From: CAYUFB01 sp964444125
Lineage (GTDB): Bacteria > Patescibacteriota > Dojkabacteria > B142 > JAFGMG01
DNA length: 64,000 bases
Direction of reading: 5' to 3'
Assembly: GCA_964444125.1 (NCBI GenBank)
Contig: CAYUFB010000002.1
Span: 1 to 64,000 of the forward strand
The notes beneath the pieces were generated by a model. The model had not been told where the DNA came from and searched no databases. It saw nothing but the letters and a program-made list of their open reading frames with translations. Positions 27,699-36,187 of the stretch are shown here, piece after piece; position 1 is the stretch's first letter, and the number at the start of each line of letters is the position of its first letter. A program made the translations under genes and the position numbers.

Positions 27699-29492
27699 TT
27701 GGCATTATTATCTCCTTTCAAATTGTCCAAGCGCAATCAAATAGAAGAAATCAAAGAACGATTGGATATTGTTGATGTTGCAGGTAAATATCTAACTTCC
27801 ATCAAAAGAAGTGGCGCGAACTACTTTGCATCTTGCCCTTTTCATAACGAGAAAACCCCCTCTTTTTCTATTAATCAGGATTTGCAAATATATAAATGCT
27901 TTGGTTGTGGAGAAAGTGGTGATGTGATAACTCTTATTCAAAAACTTGAGGGCTTGACCTTTCCAGAGGCATTAGAAAAGACTGCCGAGATGGCTGGTGT
28001 CGTACTTGAAAAGAAAGCGTACACTCCTGAACAGGTCAAATATGTTGAGCAAAAAAAGAGAATAATTGATGCGAATAATCTGGCTTGTAAATACTATAAT
28101 TATTTATTGCTCAATCATAAAACCGCCAAAATTGCACAAGAATATTGTAGCAAGAGAAAAATCACAAAAGAGATTATAGAGAAATTCCAAATAGGCTATG
28201 CACCAAAAGGATACGAATTCTTAAAAAAGTTCTTACTCAAAAAAGGGTTTACTGAAAAAGAGCTTGTCGCTTGGGGATTGCTGGTAGAAAAAAACGGCAA
28301 AATATATGACAAGTTTAGATATAGGCTTATGTTTCCAATATTTGATAATCAAGGCAATGTGATAGGCTTTAGTGGCAGGCAAATTGAAAAAAGTGATTAT
28401 GGTCCAAAATATCTTAATTCTCCAGAAACGATCGTATACAAAAAGAAAAATACCCTCTATGGTCTATATCAAGCGAAAGAAGCAATAAGGAAACAAAAGT
28501 TTGTAATTTTGGTGGAAGGAAATGTAGATATTCTTTCTTCATCAAGAGTTGGGGTAGAAAATATCGTCTGCCCTCTTGGGACAGCGCTAACTGAAGAACA
28601 GTGCAAGTTGATGAAAAGATATGCCGATAGAATTTTTTTGGCCCTTGATACTGATGAAGCAGGAGAAAAGGCGATAATTAGAGGACTAAAAATATGTCAA
28701 AAGGTTGGGTTAGAAATAAAGGCTCTTGATTTGAAAGATTTTCAAGATTCAGATGAATTGATAATGCATGATGAAAAATTATGGAAAAAGACAGTTGATA
28801 ATCCTATTGAAATTATTGAACTGTTTGTTCGAAGGTTCTCCAAAAAGTACGATCTTGGCAGTCCAAATGGCAAAAGCGCTTTTGTGAAAGCGCTTTTGCC
28901 ATTTATCAATGCACTTGAAGATGATGTCGAGAAACAGGCCTATATCAAAAAGATTTCTGAACAAATAGATCTTCCAGAGCAGACAGTTTTGGCAAGTATC
29001 TCCAAAAAGTCCGTCACTTTGGCGAAGGCTGATTTTGATCCTAAACCATCGAAAACAGCAGAAAGGGCAGTATATAAGAAGGTCGATTTGAGTAATAGAA
29101 AAAACTACCTTGCTGCATTGTTATTGCAAAACCCGAAATACATCAAGGAAGAATCATGTCTTGATGTTTATGAGTCGTGGTTTGTTGATTTTCTTGTGAA
29201 CTGGAAAAACAATGCAGACAAGAAGCTGTTGGATCAACTTGAAGAAAAACGGAGAATTTTTCTTGAGGATTTGTTGATGGCAAATCTGCCTGAAACTTCT
29301 GCCGATCAGATGGAGATAGAGATAAGGAAGCTATTTGCATCAATTGAGAAGTCAAAGTTAAGTCAGCAGATCAAAGAACTAAAAAAACAAATACAAAAAA
29401 AGGAACTTTCGGGTGAAGATGAGGTTAAGTTGTTGGAAAAATTAAAAATTTTGTCCAGAAAGCTTCTTGACGAACCAGCAAAACAACTTTAA
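27699..29492 (+). CDS. dnaG: DNA primase DnaG
   Basis: The 597-residue protein has the CHC2 zinc finger (CPFHNEKTPSFS and CFGCGESGD, residues about 44-70), the primase core, and the TOPRIM motifs LVEGNVDILS and LALDTDEAGEKA. It makes RNA primers for replication. The start is uncertain: a TTG at 27699 follows a TATAAT (27693-27698) directly, and another TTG at 27723 begins LSKRNQIEEIKERLDIVDV. If the TATAAT is the -10 box, transcription starts near 27705 and the later TTG would be used. Confidence 0.95.
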   Translation: MALLSPFKLSKRNQIEEIKERLDIVDVAGKYLTSIKRSGANYFASCPFHNEKTPSFSINQDLQIYKCFGCGESGDVITLIQKLEGLTFPEALEKTAEMAGVVLEKKAYTPEQVKYVEQKKRIIDANNLACKYYNYLLLNHKTAKIAQEYCSKRKITKEIIEKFQIGYAPKGYEFLKKFLLKKGFTEKELVAWGLLVEKNGKIYDKFRYRLMFPIFDNQGNVIGFSGRQIEKSDYGPKYLNSPETIVYKKKNTLYGLYQAKEAIRKQKFVILVEGNVDILSSSRVGVENIVCPLGTALTEEQCKLMKRYADRIFLALDTDEAGEKAIIRGLKICQKVGLEIKALDLKDFQDSDELIMHDEKLWKKTVDNPIEIIELFVRRFSKKYDLGSPNGKSAFVKALLPFINALEDDVEKQAYIKKISEQIDLPEQTVLASISKKSVTLAKADFDPKPSKTAERAVYKKVDLSNRKNYLAALLLQNPKYIKEESCLDVYESWFVDFLVNWKNNADKKLLDQLEEKRRIFLEDLLMANLPETSADQMEIEIRKLFASIEKSKLSQQIKELKKQIQKKELSGEDEVKLLEKLKILSRKLLDEPAKQL

Positions 29493-29516
29493 ATTGTTCT
29501 AGATTAATAATACAAA

Positions 29517-29927
29517 ATGAGTAATCTAGACGATTATCAGTCTGACGCTAGTGCTTCAAGTATTGATTATGAAAAACAATTAAGGCTGGACGAGAAACTC
29601 AACGAAAGAGATATGAAAAGACATCAAGGTTTCTTTGCATCACTATCTGAAAAAGGTAAGGTCCAAAAAGCCTTTGCCAGCTTGGTCGTTGTTGCGGCCT
29701 TAGTATCAACCGGTTTTATTGCATATCAAGATCAAAGAAACCAACAGATAGAAGATTCATCTGCGTATGATTGTAATGAATTTCAGGTCAAAGTTTATGA
29801 TACTGATAGTTACACATGCAAAGATTGTCCTTTCGGAGAGTTTGGCAAATTGAGTTTGTGTCAAAAAGAAAGTCCTACAGGTATCTGCGAGCAAACAGGT
29901 TCAGGATGCTTCGTTCCAGATTTATAG
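29517..29927 (+). CDS. Hypothetical single-TM protein with cysteine-rich tail
   Basis: I do not recognise this 136-residue protein. A charged N-terminus of about 50 residues precedes one membrane helix (about 53-70, ASLVVVAALVSTGFIAY), then a short segment with six cysteines (DCNEFQV, YTCKDCPFGE, SLCQK, GICEQ, GCFVPD). The topology suggests an N-in protein with a small disulfide-stabilised outer domain. It follows dnaG after 24 nt and abuts the end of the convergent tsaD. Confidence 0.6.
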   Translation: MSNLDDYQSDASASSIDYEKQLRLDEKLNERDMKRHQGFFASLSEKGKVQKAFASLVVVAALVSTGFIAYQDQRNQQIEDSSAYDCNEFQVKVYDTDSYTCKDCPFGEFGKLSLCQKESPTGICEQTGSGCFVPDL

Positions 29928-31151
29928 TTATTGTCCAAGCCGCATGCCAGGATTGCGATCAAGCTTGCTATGATCATGTGGCAGGTATTTGTCTTTAGAA
30001 TTTCTCTGGCTTGATAAATAAGCAGATATTCCTATCATTGCGGCATTGTCCTGAAATAGTTTCTTTGAATACGGATAGTATACTACTGGTTGAATATCTA
30101 TTCCTTTTTTTGTTTCCCTTGCGAGTTTTCTTATAGAATATCTAACCTTCGCATTGCTGACTACTCCACCCCCAAGTAGAATTGATTTAACAGGGTGAGT
30201 TTTTAGAGCCTTTTGTACTTTATTTATGAGCGTTTCGATAGCGGCATTTTGGAAACTGGCTGCTATATCTATTATCTGTTTTCGATTTAGATTAATTTTT
30301 TCTTCGCTCACCTCTAGGTTGGTATCTTGGGTCCAGGACTTACTTTTTTGTCTATTTTGTACTCTACTCTCCCCTGCTAGGTCTCGTGTGAGATATAGAA
30401 CTGCAGTTTTTAAGCCAGAATAGCTGACGTTGAGGTCCGGGCTATTTTGCATAGCAATTGGTAATTTGTATGCATTTTCGTCTCCTCTTTTGGCTAGTTC
30501 TTCAATAACTTTGCCACCTGGGTATCCTACTTTGAGTATTCTTGCGACCTTGTCATAAGCTTCACCAAGAGCGTCATCTAATGTTTCTCCTATTATTTCA
30601 TACTTCCCGAAACCTTTTACATAAATAATTTGTGTATGTCCACCTGATATTAATATCCCTAAAGCAGGAAAGTTGATTTCTGTCAGTGGGTCTGCTTGAC
30701 TATTTAAGCCTCTGGCAAATGAGCTTAGAAGATGTCCCTCCATATGATCTACCGCGATAATCGGCAAATTGTATAAGATAGAGATTTCTTTGGCTTTTTT
30801 GATTCCTACTTCTAGCGCTATAGCAAGTCCTGGTCCTTGTGTAACAGCCACTGCATCGATTAAATTATAAATGCTCTTTATGTCTGACTTTGCAATTTCG
30901 TTAATCGCACCTTTTTGTTTTGACTTCTTGGCATTCGAAATGGCTTGCCTGAGTGCGGTTTCAATCACTTTGTCAATTCTGTTTTCATGTTCCAGACGAG
31001 CTATGCCAGGAACTGTACCACCCCATTTTCTATGCATCTCAATCTGGCTAGAGACGACGTTTGATAGGACCATGTTTTTGTGAGTGACCGCCACACTCGT
31101 ATCATCGCAAGACGTATCAATGCTCAAAATTGTATTTATTTCTTTTTTCAT
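29928..31151 (-). CDS. tsaD: tRNA t6A synthesis protein TsaD
   Basis: TsaD transfers the threonylcarbamoyl group to A37 of ANN-decoding tRNAs. The ASKHA-fold protein shows the N-terminal SIDTSCDDTSVAV, the metal-binding HMEGHLLSS, GILISGGHTQI, and DDALGEAYDKVARIL. At 407 residues it is longer than the usual 335-345; a polar insertion of about 30 residues (around 260-290) precedes KQIIDIAASFQ. It overlaps the upstream MFS gene by 4 bp. The partner enzymes TsaC and TsaE are fused in the gene at 32835-33935; TsaB is not in the window. Confidence 0.95.
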   Translation of the reverse strand: MKKEINTILSIDTSCDDTSVAVTHKNMVLSNVVSSQIEMHRKWGGTVPGIARLEHENRIDKVIETALRQAISNAKKSKQKGAINEIAKSDIKSIYNLIDAVAVTQGPGLAIALEVGIKKAKEISILYNLPIIAVDHMEGHLLSSFARGLNSQADPLTEINFPALGILISGGHTQIIYVKGFGKYEIIGETLDDALGEAYDKVARILKVGYPGGKVIEELAKRGDENAYKLPIAMQNSPDLNVSYSGLKTAVLYLTRDLAGESRVQNRQKSKSWTQDTNLEVSEEKINLNRKQIIDIAASFQNAAIETLINKVQKALKTHPVKSILLGGGVVSNAKVRYSIRKLARETKKGIDIQPVVYYPYSKKLFQDNAAMIGISAYLSSQRNSKDKYLPHDHSKLDRNPGMRLGQ

Positions 31152-32347
31152 GATCTTTTTAAATTTATATATTTATTTAAAGCAAATATTGCAATTAGTA
31201 TGGCCACTAGGATGAAATAAAATGTTTGCAATTTGTTTATCTCAGCTAGATATCCACCGATGATACCAAAGATTATATACGGGGTTTGAGTTAGCATTGC
31301 AAGGGTTGAAATAGTGCTTGCCCTATATTTTGATTCAAGATTCTCATTTACCACAACTGAGGCCCAAGGCACCACAAATCGACCTAATAGAGTTATAAAT
31401 AGCATGATAAAGAAGCCAATATAATAATTTGTAGTAATGAAGAGCAAGGATAGAATCAATATCTGTCCAATATAGAGAATATTAATTCCTCTGACATCCT
31501 TGAAGTAATTTCTAATTGATGTGAAAAAGTATAGAGATATGAGTGAGATTGCATTGATAATTGCATAGGTATAACTAAGAGTCTCCCCAGTGTAGCCAAA
31601 ACTTTCACCAACGTACTGTCTGATAAATCCCTGTCCCCATAGTCTATATACACCCCATGAAGCAATGATAAGCAAAATTACTGGTTTCAAATTTATGCTA
31701 AATAAATTCTTAAACCCAATAATTGTGTGTTTCTTAAATTGCGAAAAGGAAAACTTATCAGTATCAACTGAAGGCTCGGTTAGAAACAGACTAATAATTA
31801 GCGCAATTCCAACGAATATTGCCCATCCAAACCAAGGATACTGAGGGTCAATTCTATAAAGCATGCCACCTACTAGAGATACGATCACAAAAACCAATCC
31901 TGTGAGTGCGTAATAGCTTGAGGTGATTTTTGAGAAAAGAGACTCTTTTTTTGTTTCAACTAAACTGTCATATGACAATGCCTCCATGCTACCCGATATA
32001 AAGGCGAGTCCTGCAAAAGCTAGTGAGTTGCCGAGACCGAGAAGGGAAATTGTTTGTCCAAAAGCCATGATTGCTGTACCGATAAGTTCGATTGCAAGTC
32101 CAAGAATAATCGTTTTTTTCTTCCCCAAAAGATCTGCAATGGCACCTGACGGGATTTCTAAAATAAATCCGATCATAAAAGCAAACGTATCTAGGATACT
32201 TAGTTCGAATTTGTTCATGTAATTGAGCCAATAGAAGGTCCAATTGCCCATCACAAACCAGCCGTTTGTGAATACTCCTAGTAGATAATAGATTTTTATG
32301 TTTCTTAGCCCCCCTGTTGGGAAGATATAGTCAAACAATTTCGCCAT
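31148..32347 (-). CDS. MFS permease
   Basis: The 399-residue protein has about twelve predicted membrane helices and the MFS loop GAIADLLGKKKTIILG between helices 2 and 3. It is a secondary transporter or efflux permease with unknown substrate. Unlike the MFS gene at 3071-4172, it is intact. Its stop overlaps the tsaD start by 4 bp (ATGA), indicating translational coupling, although no functional link to t6A synthesis is evident. Confidence 0.88.
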   Translation of the reverse strand: MAKLFDYIFPTGGLRNIKIYYLLGVFTNGWFVMGNWTFYWLNYMNKFELSILDTFAFMIGFILEIPSGAIADLLGKKKTIILGLAIELIGTAIMAFGQTISLLGLGNSLAFAGLAFISGSMEALSYDSLVETKKESLFSKITSSYYALTGLVFVIVSLVGGMLYRIDPQYPWFGWAIFVGIALIISLFLTEPSVDTDKFSFSQFKKHTIIGFKNLFSINLKPVILLIIASWGVYRLWGQGFIRQYVGESFGYTGETLSYTYAIINAISLISLYFFTSIRNYFKDVRGINILYIGQILILSLLFITTNYYIGFFIMLFITLLGRFVVPWASVVVNENLESKYRASTISTLAMLTQTPYIIFGIIGGYLAEINKLQTFYFILVAILIAIFALNKYINLKRS

Positions 32348-32433
32348 ATATAAATAATTGCCTTAAAAGCTCTAATCGATTGTAGATTTTATCAAATTTG
32401 GTAGAATAGTTGTAAATATTACTTATTTCAAAT

Positions 32434-32838
32434 ATGGATGATTGTGTTTTCTGTAAAATTGTAAATGGCGAAATTCCTTGTTATAAGATTTATGAAGATA
32501 GTCAATTTTTGGGATTTCTTGATATTTATCCCGCCAATAAGGGTCAAGCGTTAATCATCCCAAAAGCTCACACAAGTGCTCAATTCTCGCAGGTACCCGA
32601 TGATGTTTTAACAGGCGCAATACTTGCTGCAAAATCTCTTGCAGCCAAGATTGAATCTAGTGTTGATAATGTAGCAAGGTGTATAGTTGCTGTTGAAGGA
32701 TTTGATGTGGATCATTTTCATATAAAAATATATCCGACATATCTTCCGAATCCAACTGACGAAGCATTTGGCAGGGGTGGTCAAAAAGCTAATGAGAAAG
32801 ATCTAAAAGATTTGCAGGAATTGATAAATCAAGATTAG
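32434..32838 (+). CDS. HIT-family protein
   Basis: This 134-residue protein begins with the HIT zinc-like start DDCVFCKIVNGEIPCYKIYED. The histidine-triad loop is DVDHFHIKIYP, where the middle catalytic His is kept but the third His is replaced by Lys. HIT proteins hydrolyse nucleoside phosphoramidates or dinucleotides; activity of this variant is uncertain, though the HFHIK form seems common in CPR from memory. It overlaps the convergent tsaC-tsaE end by 4 bp. Confidence 0.88.
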   Translation: MDDCVFCKIVNGEIPCYKIYEDSQFLGFLDIYPANKGQALIIPKAHTSAQFSQVPDDVLTGAILAAKSLAAKIESSVDNVARCIVAVEGFDVDHFHIKIYPTYLPNPTDEAFGRGGQKANEKDLKDLQELINQD

Positions 32839-33935
32839 TTCTTATACTGATATATCGAGATTTCTCTCCCAGTCTCTGAAGTCTGGCTTATCGAAATAAT
32901 ATACATCTCTTGGGTCAATTTGTTTATATAGTTAATTATCCCCTCTACTCTTTCGGGCCATTCGATAGATATAATTGATGCATTATCACGTAGCGCATTT
33001 TCGAGTCCAATGTCTTTAAGGATTGTTTCGTTTTCGCTCTCAATTTCATTAAGTCTCCAAAAATCATAATGATAAAGTGTCTTTCTTGTTTTAGGATTCT
33101 TATATTGCCTTTCAAAAACATAGGTAGGAGATAAAATTGGTTCATTAATTTCTAAATATTGCGCGATAGCTTTTGTTGCGTGGGTCTTCCCTGCCCCAAG
33201 ATCTCCCGAAAATAGTATAACTTTCAAGTCTGGTTTGTTAGTTAGAAATTCTTTAATAATGTCGATCGTTTCTTGTTCTGAGTTTGATATCTTCTTGCCT
33301 GTCCTGTGAAAAGATTTAAGTATCTGCTCGTGAAATTTTGTTCCTCTTAGAACGCTAGGTACACTTGTTGTAGTATCAATAACTGTAGAAGATGGCCTTC
33401 TAGGCAACCTGCCATAATCAATAATTAGGTCAATTAATTCTTTTTTCCCTTCTGGCAAGCTCTCTAGCAGACTATCAATGCTATATGGTGTACTACCTCC
33501 AGAAAGGTTTGCACTTGTTGCGGTGATCCCTTCATCTAATTTTGATACTATCTGGATTGGAATTATGTGATCAGGAATTCTAATTCCTAGTGTCCCTGTT
33601 TCACTTTCAAGTCTTCTGTCTGTATTCTCCTTTGATTTACTAATGACTGTATATGGGCCGGGTAAAAAGTTTTTGTAAATATTCTCGGCAGTTTCATTGA
33701 GTAAGACGTATTTTTCTGCCATTTTTCGATCTCTAAGGGCCACAGAAATAGCCTTGCCTTCAGGTCTGCGTTTGTAGCGTATCAGTTTACTCACGCCCTT
33801 TTTGTGGCTTGCTAACGAGCCAATCCCATAACAGGTTTCGGTGGGATAAACAACTATTCCACCATCTCGTAGTACATTTACTACTTTTTCCAGATCTAAA
33901 TCAGTTAATTTATCTTTTGCCTTAATTATTTCCAT
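32835..33935 (-). CDS. tsaC: TsaC (Sua5/YrdC)-TsaE fusion for t6A synthesis
   Basis: This 366-residue protein joins two t6A enzymes. Residues about 1-205 are a YrdC/Sua5 domain (VVYPTETCYGIG, KRRPEGKAIS, ATSANLSGG) that makes threonylcarbamoyl-AMP. Residues about 225-366 are TsaE, with Walker A GDLGAGKT near 245, SPTYVFERQY and YHYDFWRL, the ATPase that drives turnover of the TsaB-TsaD complex. The ATG at 33935 is preferred over 33950 because TAAAAT (33941-33946) lies 5 nt upstream. tsaD lies nearby at 29928-31151. An HU terminator lies just upstream. Confidence 0.9.
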   Translation of the reverse strand: MEIIKAKDKLTDLDLEKVVNVLRDGGIVVYPTETCYGIGSLASHKKGVSKLIRYKRRPEGKAISVALRDRKMAEKYVLLNETAENIYKNFLPGPYTVISKSKENTDRRLESETGTLGIRIPDHIIPIQIVSKLDEGITATSANLSGGSTPYSIDSLLESLPEGKKELIDLIIDYGRLPRRPSSTVIDTTTSVPSVLRGTKFHEQILKSFHRTGKKISNSEQETIDIIKEFLTNKPDLKVILFSGDLGAGKTHATKAIAQYLEINEPILSPTYVFERQYKNPKTRKTLYHYDFWRLNEIESENETILKDIGLENALRDNASIISIEWPERVEGIINYINKLTQEMYIISISQTSETGREISIYQYKN

Positions 33936-33955
33936 TGCTAATTTTATCATAAGAC

Positions 33956-33985
33956 AAAAAAAGGGGTAGATATATCTACCCCTTT
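33956..33985 (-). terminator. Terminator of the HU gene
   Basis: A perfect GC-capped palindrome centred at 33972/33973 (33963-33982, extended by A/T pairs) is followed on the minus strand by seven T. It lies 40 bp beyond the HU stop codon. Confidence 0.85.
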
Positions 33986-34025
33986 GTAATTAACCAAGCT
34001 ATACATTTAAGCTATTAGCTCAAAT

Positions 34026-34298
34026 TTATTTGACCATTTCCTTGAAAGCTTTACCAGCTTTAAATACAGGAACTGTTCTTGCAGGAATCTTGATTGAAGC
34101 ACCTGTTTGTGGGTTTCTTCCAGATCTTGCTTGTCTTTTGCTTGGTTTGAATGTACCGAAGCCAGTAAAGGTAACTGTGTCACCTTTTTTAACTGTTGAC
34201 ATGACTGATCCCATGAAAGCTTCTAGTACATCACCGACTGCTTTTTTTGTTAAGCCAGTCTTTGATGCGATTGTGTCGACCATTTGTGTTTTGTTCAT
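34026..34298 (-). CDS. hup: HU-family nucleoid protein
   Basis: The 90-residue protein has the HU/IHF length and signature: an N-terminal helical MNKTQMVDTIASKTGLT and the DNA-binding arm GFGTFKPSKRQARSGRN. It bends and compacts DNA. Unlike most genes here it has a strong Shine-Dalgarno sequence (AAGGAGG, 9 nt before the ATG) and a leader of about 65 nt with two small hairpins, plus its own promoter and terminator. This is consistent with high expression. Confidence 0.96.
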   Translation of the reverse strand: MNKTQMVDTIASKTGLTKKAVGDVLEAFMGSVMSTVKKGDTVTFTGFGTFKPSKRQARSGRNPQTGASIKIPARTVPVFKAGKAFKEMVK

Positions 34299-34371
34299 TT
34301 GTAGTAGCCTCCTTTCTTATTGCCCCTGAACTAAAGGGGGTTTATTTGTTGATAACAAAATCAACACCCAT

Positions 34372-34400
34372 AGTCTATTATGTAATTCGCTTTGTGTCAA
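34372..34400 (-). promoter_or_regulatory. Sigma-70 promoter of the HU gene
   Basis: On the minus strand TTGACA (34395-34400) and TAGACT (34372-34377) are separated by 17 bp. Together with the Shine-Dalgarno sequence this is the most canonical expression signal in the window. The remaining noncoding part up to ymdB (34401-34572) has short inverted repeats but no identified gene. Confidence 0.75.
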
Positions 34401-34572
34401 GCATTTCTCTTGTCTGGTAATGGATTTGCGTAGTTCATTTAAAATAGAGACAAGATGAACTGCCAAAAGCGCAATCTAATTCGACGCTCTCGGCACTATG
34501 TCCGGTAGTTATGCTTTTTGGAGATTGCTGGACAGGCTATTATGTCATAGAAAATTCAACGAAAAGTGTGAA

Positions 34573-35412
34573 TTACTCCATCTCCTTATCGATTCTTGTA
34601 ATTTTTTTCGCAGAAAAATTTTCGATTTCTACTAAAACTGAGTTAAAGATTTTTGGTCCTTTTGTCTCTTCTTTGAATTTTTGCTTGTATGGATATTTGA
34701 AATTAGGTATCACGGAATCAAATGAAACCCAAAGCGAAGCTTCTTTAGTTCCGCACATCCCTACATCGCTCACAAAAGCGCAGTTGCCTTCTTTTGTTGA
34801 TCTTTTTAATAATTTGGCATCAATAGTACCAACATGAGTATGTGTTCCTAGAACTGCTGCTGTGTCATTTCTGACATACCATCCGAAGCTAGCTTTTTCT
34901 GATGTGGCCTCAGCATGGAAGTCGATAAGTATTGGAATATTACTATTCTCCCCTACTCTTTTCTTTATTTCTTCTTGAAATTCGTCGTATGCCCAAAATG
35001 GATTTCTAACTTTTTGTCTCATAAATTCTTGTCCCAAAAAAGCTGCAATTATGATTTGCCCTTTCTCTCCCAAATCGATGATATCCCAACCTTTTCCTGG
35101 AAGATATTCTCTCCCCTCGTAGTTGTATGGTCTAACTATTGGAAGGCTTTGATCTTCTATCTCAATTTTGAATTCTGGTATATCCCAAACGTGTTCTCCT
35201 GTCGTGAAATAATCAATACCATATGATTGCAGTTCGGAAAGAATTTCACGTGTAACTCCCCTACCCCCAGCGGCGTTTTCTGCGTTAGCGATTACAAAAT
35301 CGACTTGATACTTTCTACGAATATCTGGCAAAGCACTTTTCACCGCCTCTCTTCCAGGTCTTGCAGAGATATCGCCAATGAAAAGAATTTTTAAATTGTT
35401 ATTATCGTTCAT
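34573..35412 (-). CDS. ymdB: YmdB-type metallophosphoesterase
   Basis: The 279-residue protein matches the YmdB/TIGR00282 family of cyclic-nucleotide 2',3'-type phosphodiesterases. Metal-binding blocks are ILFIGDISARPGR, ANAENAAGGRG, TTGEHVWD, IDFHAEATSEK and LGTHTHVGT, all intact. YmdB homologues affect RNA turnover and developmental decisions in Firmicutes. A perfect TATAAT (35419-35424, minus strand) lies 6 nt before the ATG, so the mRNA is probably leaderless. Confidence 0.92.
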   Translation of the reverse strand: MNDNNNLKILFIGDISARPGREAVKSALPDIRRKYQVDFVIANAENAAGGRGVTREILSELQSYGIDYFTTGEHVWDIPEFKIEIEDQSLPIVRPYNYEGREYLPGKGWDIIDLGEKGQIIIAAFLGQEFMRQKVRNPFWAYDEFQEEIKKRVGENSNIPILIDFHAEATSEKASFGWYVRNDTAAVLGTHTHVGTIDAKLLKRSTKEGNCAFVSDVGMCGTKEASLWVSFDSVIPNFKYPYKQKFKEETKGPKIFNSVLVEIENFSAKKITRIDKEME

Positions 35413-35418
35413 GTGTTA

Positions 35419-35424
35419 ATTATA
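35419..35424 (-). promoter_or_regulatory. -10 box for a leaderless ymdB mRNA
   Basis: On the minus strand a perfect TATAAT lies six bases before the ATG at 35412. Confidence 0.65.
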
Positions 35425-35617
35425 GTTTACTTTGCAAAATATTGCTATTGAGCCGTATTCTTGTATTCTTGTTTGATTGATAGACTGCCTAGATATAGCA
35501 GTGTGATGTTATAAAATATAAGTTAGTAATTTGGAATTTTTTGAAAATTGTTTGGAAATACTATGAATTGAAGAAGTATTTGTTTGATAATATTAGTCAT
35601 GGACAAGTCTTTGTTGC

Positions 35618-35623
35618 TATAAT
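35618..35623 (+). promoter_or_regulatory. -10 box for a leaderless def mRNA
   Basis: A perfect TATAAT lies five bases before the ATG at 35629. Confidence 0.65.
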
Positions 35624-35628
35624 CTAGT

Positions 35629-36183
35629 ATGAAATTAAAGATTATTCAGATAGGTGATCCTGTCTTAGAACAAAAAGCCAAACCAGTTAAGGACATAAAT
35701 GATCCGGCTCTGCAAACATTGATCGATAATATTCTTGATACTTGCAATTTCGATCTTGATAAAACAGCTGGTTTATCTGCCCCTCAAGTAGGGGAGTCAC
35801 TTGCTGTATCTGTTTGCAGACGCTTTGATATTTCTGATGATTCAGTCGAATGGGAGGTTATGATTAATCCGAAAATTATAGCTAATTCTTCAGAAAAGAG
35901 TACTATGTGGGAAGGATGTTTAAGTATTGGAGAAGGGGATAAGACTTTGTATGGTCCGGTTACTAGGCCCAAAAGAGTCACAGTCGAATATTTAGATAGA
36001 GCAGGGGAGAAAAAAAGGTTGACGGGGGAAGACTTCTTTAGTCATGTGATACAGCATGAAGTAGATCATGTAAACGGGATTCTGTTTATCAAATATGTCC
36101 AAAATCCAGATCAAAACCTATGGTTATCAAAGGAAATTGATAATTATTTAGAAATTCACGATACTTTTCCTCCAATTGTGTAG
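35629..36183 (+). CDS. def: Peptide deformylase
   Basis: The 184-residue metalloenzyme removes the formyl group from nascent proteins. The three motifs are present: GLSAPQVGE (motif 1), EGCLSIGE (motif 2, metal-binding Cys) and QHEVDH (motif 3, HExxH). The length is normal. It converges with yifB, whose stop is 4 bp away. The very short or absent 5' leader is inferred from the TATAAT 5 nt upstream. Confidence 0.96.
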   Translation: MKLKIIQIGDPVLEQKAKPVKDINDPALQTLIDNILDTCNFDLDKTAGLSAPQVGESLAVSVCRRFDISDDSVEWEVMINPKIIANSSEKSTMWEGCLSIGEGDKTLYGPVTRPKRVTVEYLDRAGEKKRLTGEDFFSHVIQHEVDHVNGILFIKYVQNPDQNLWLSKEIDNYLEIHDTFPPIV

Positions 36184-36187
36184 TTTT

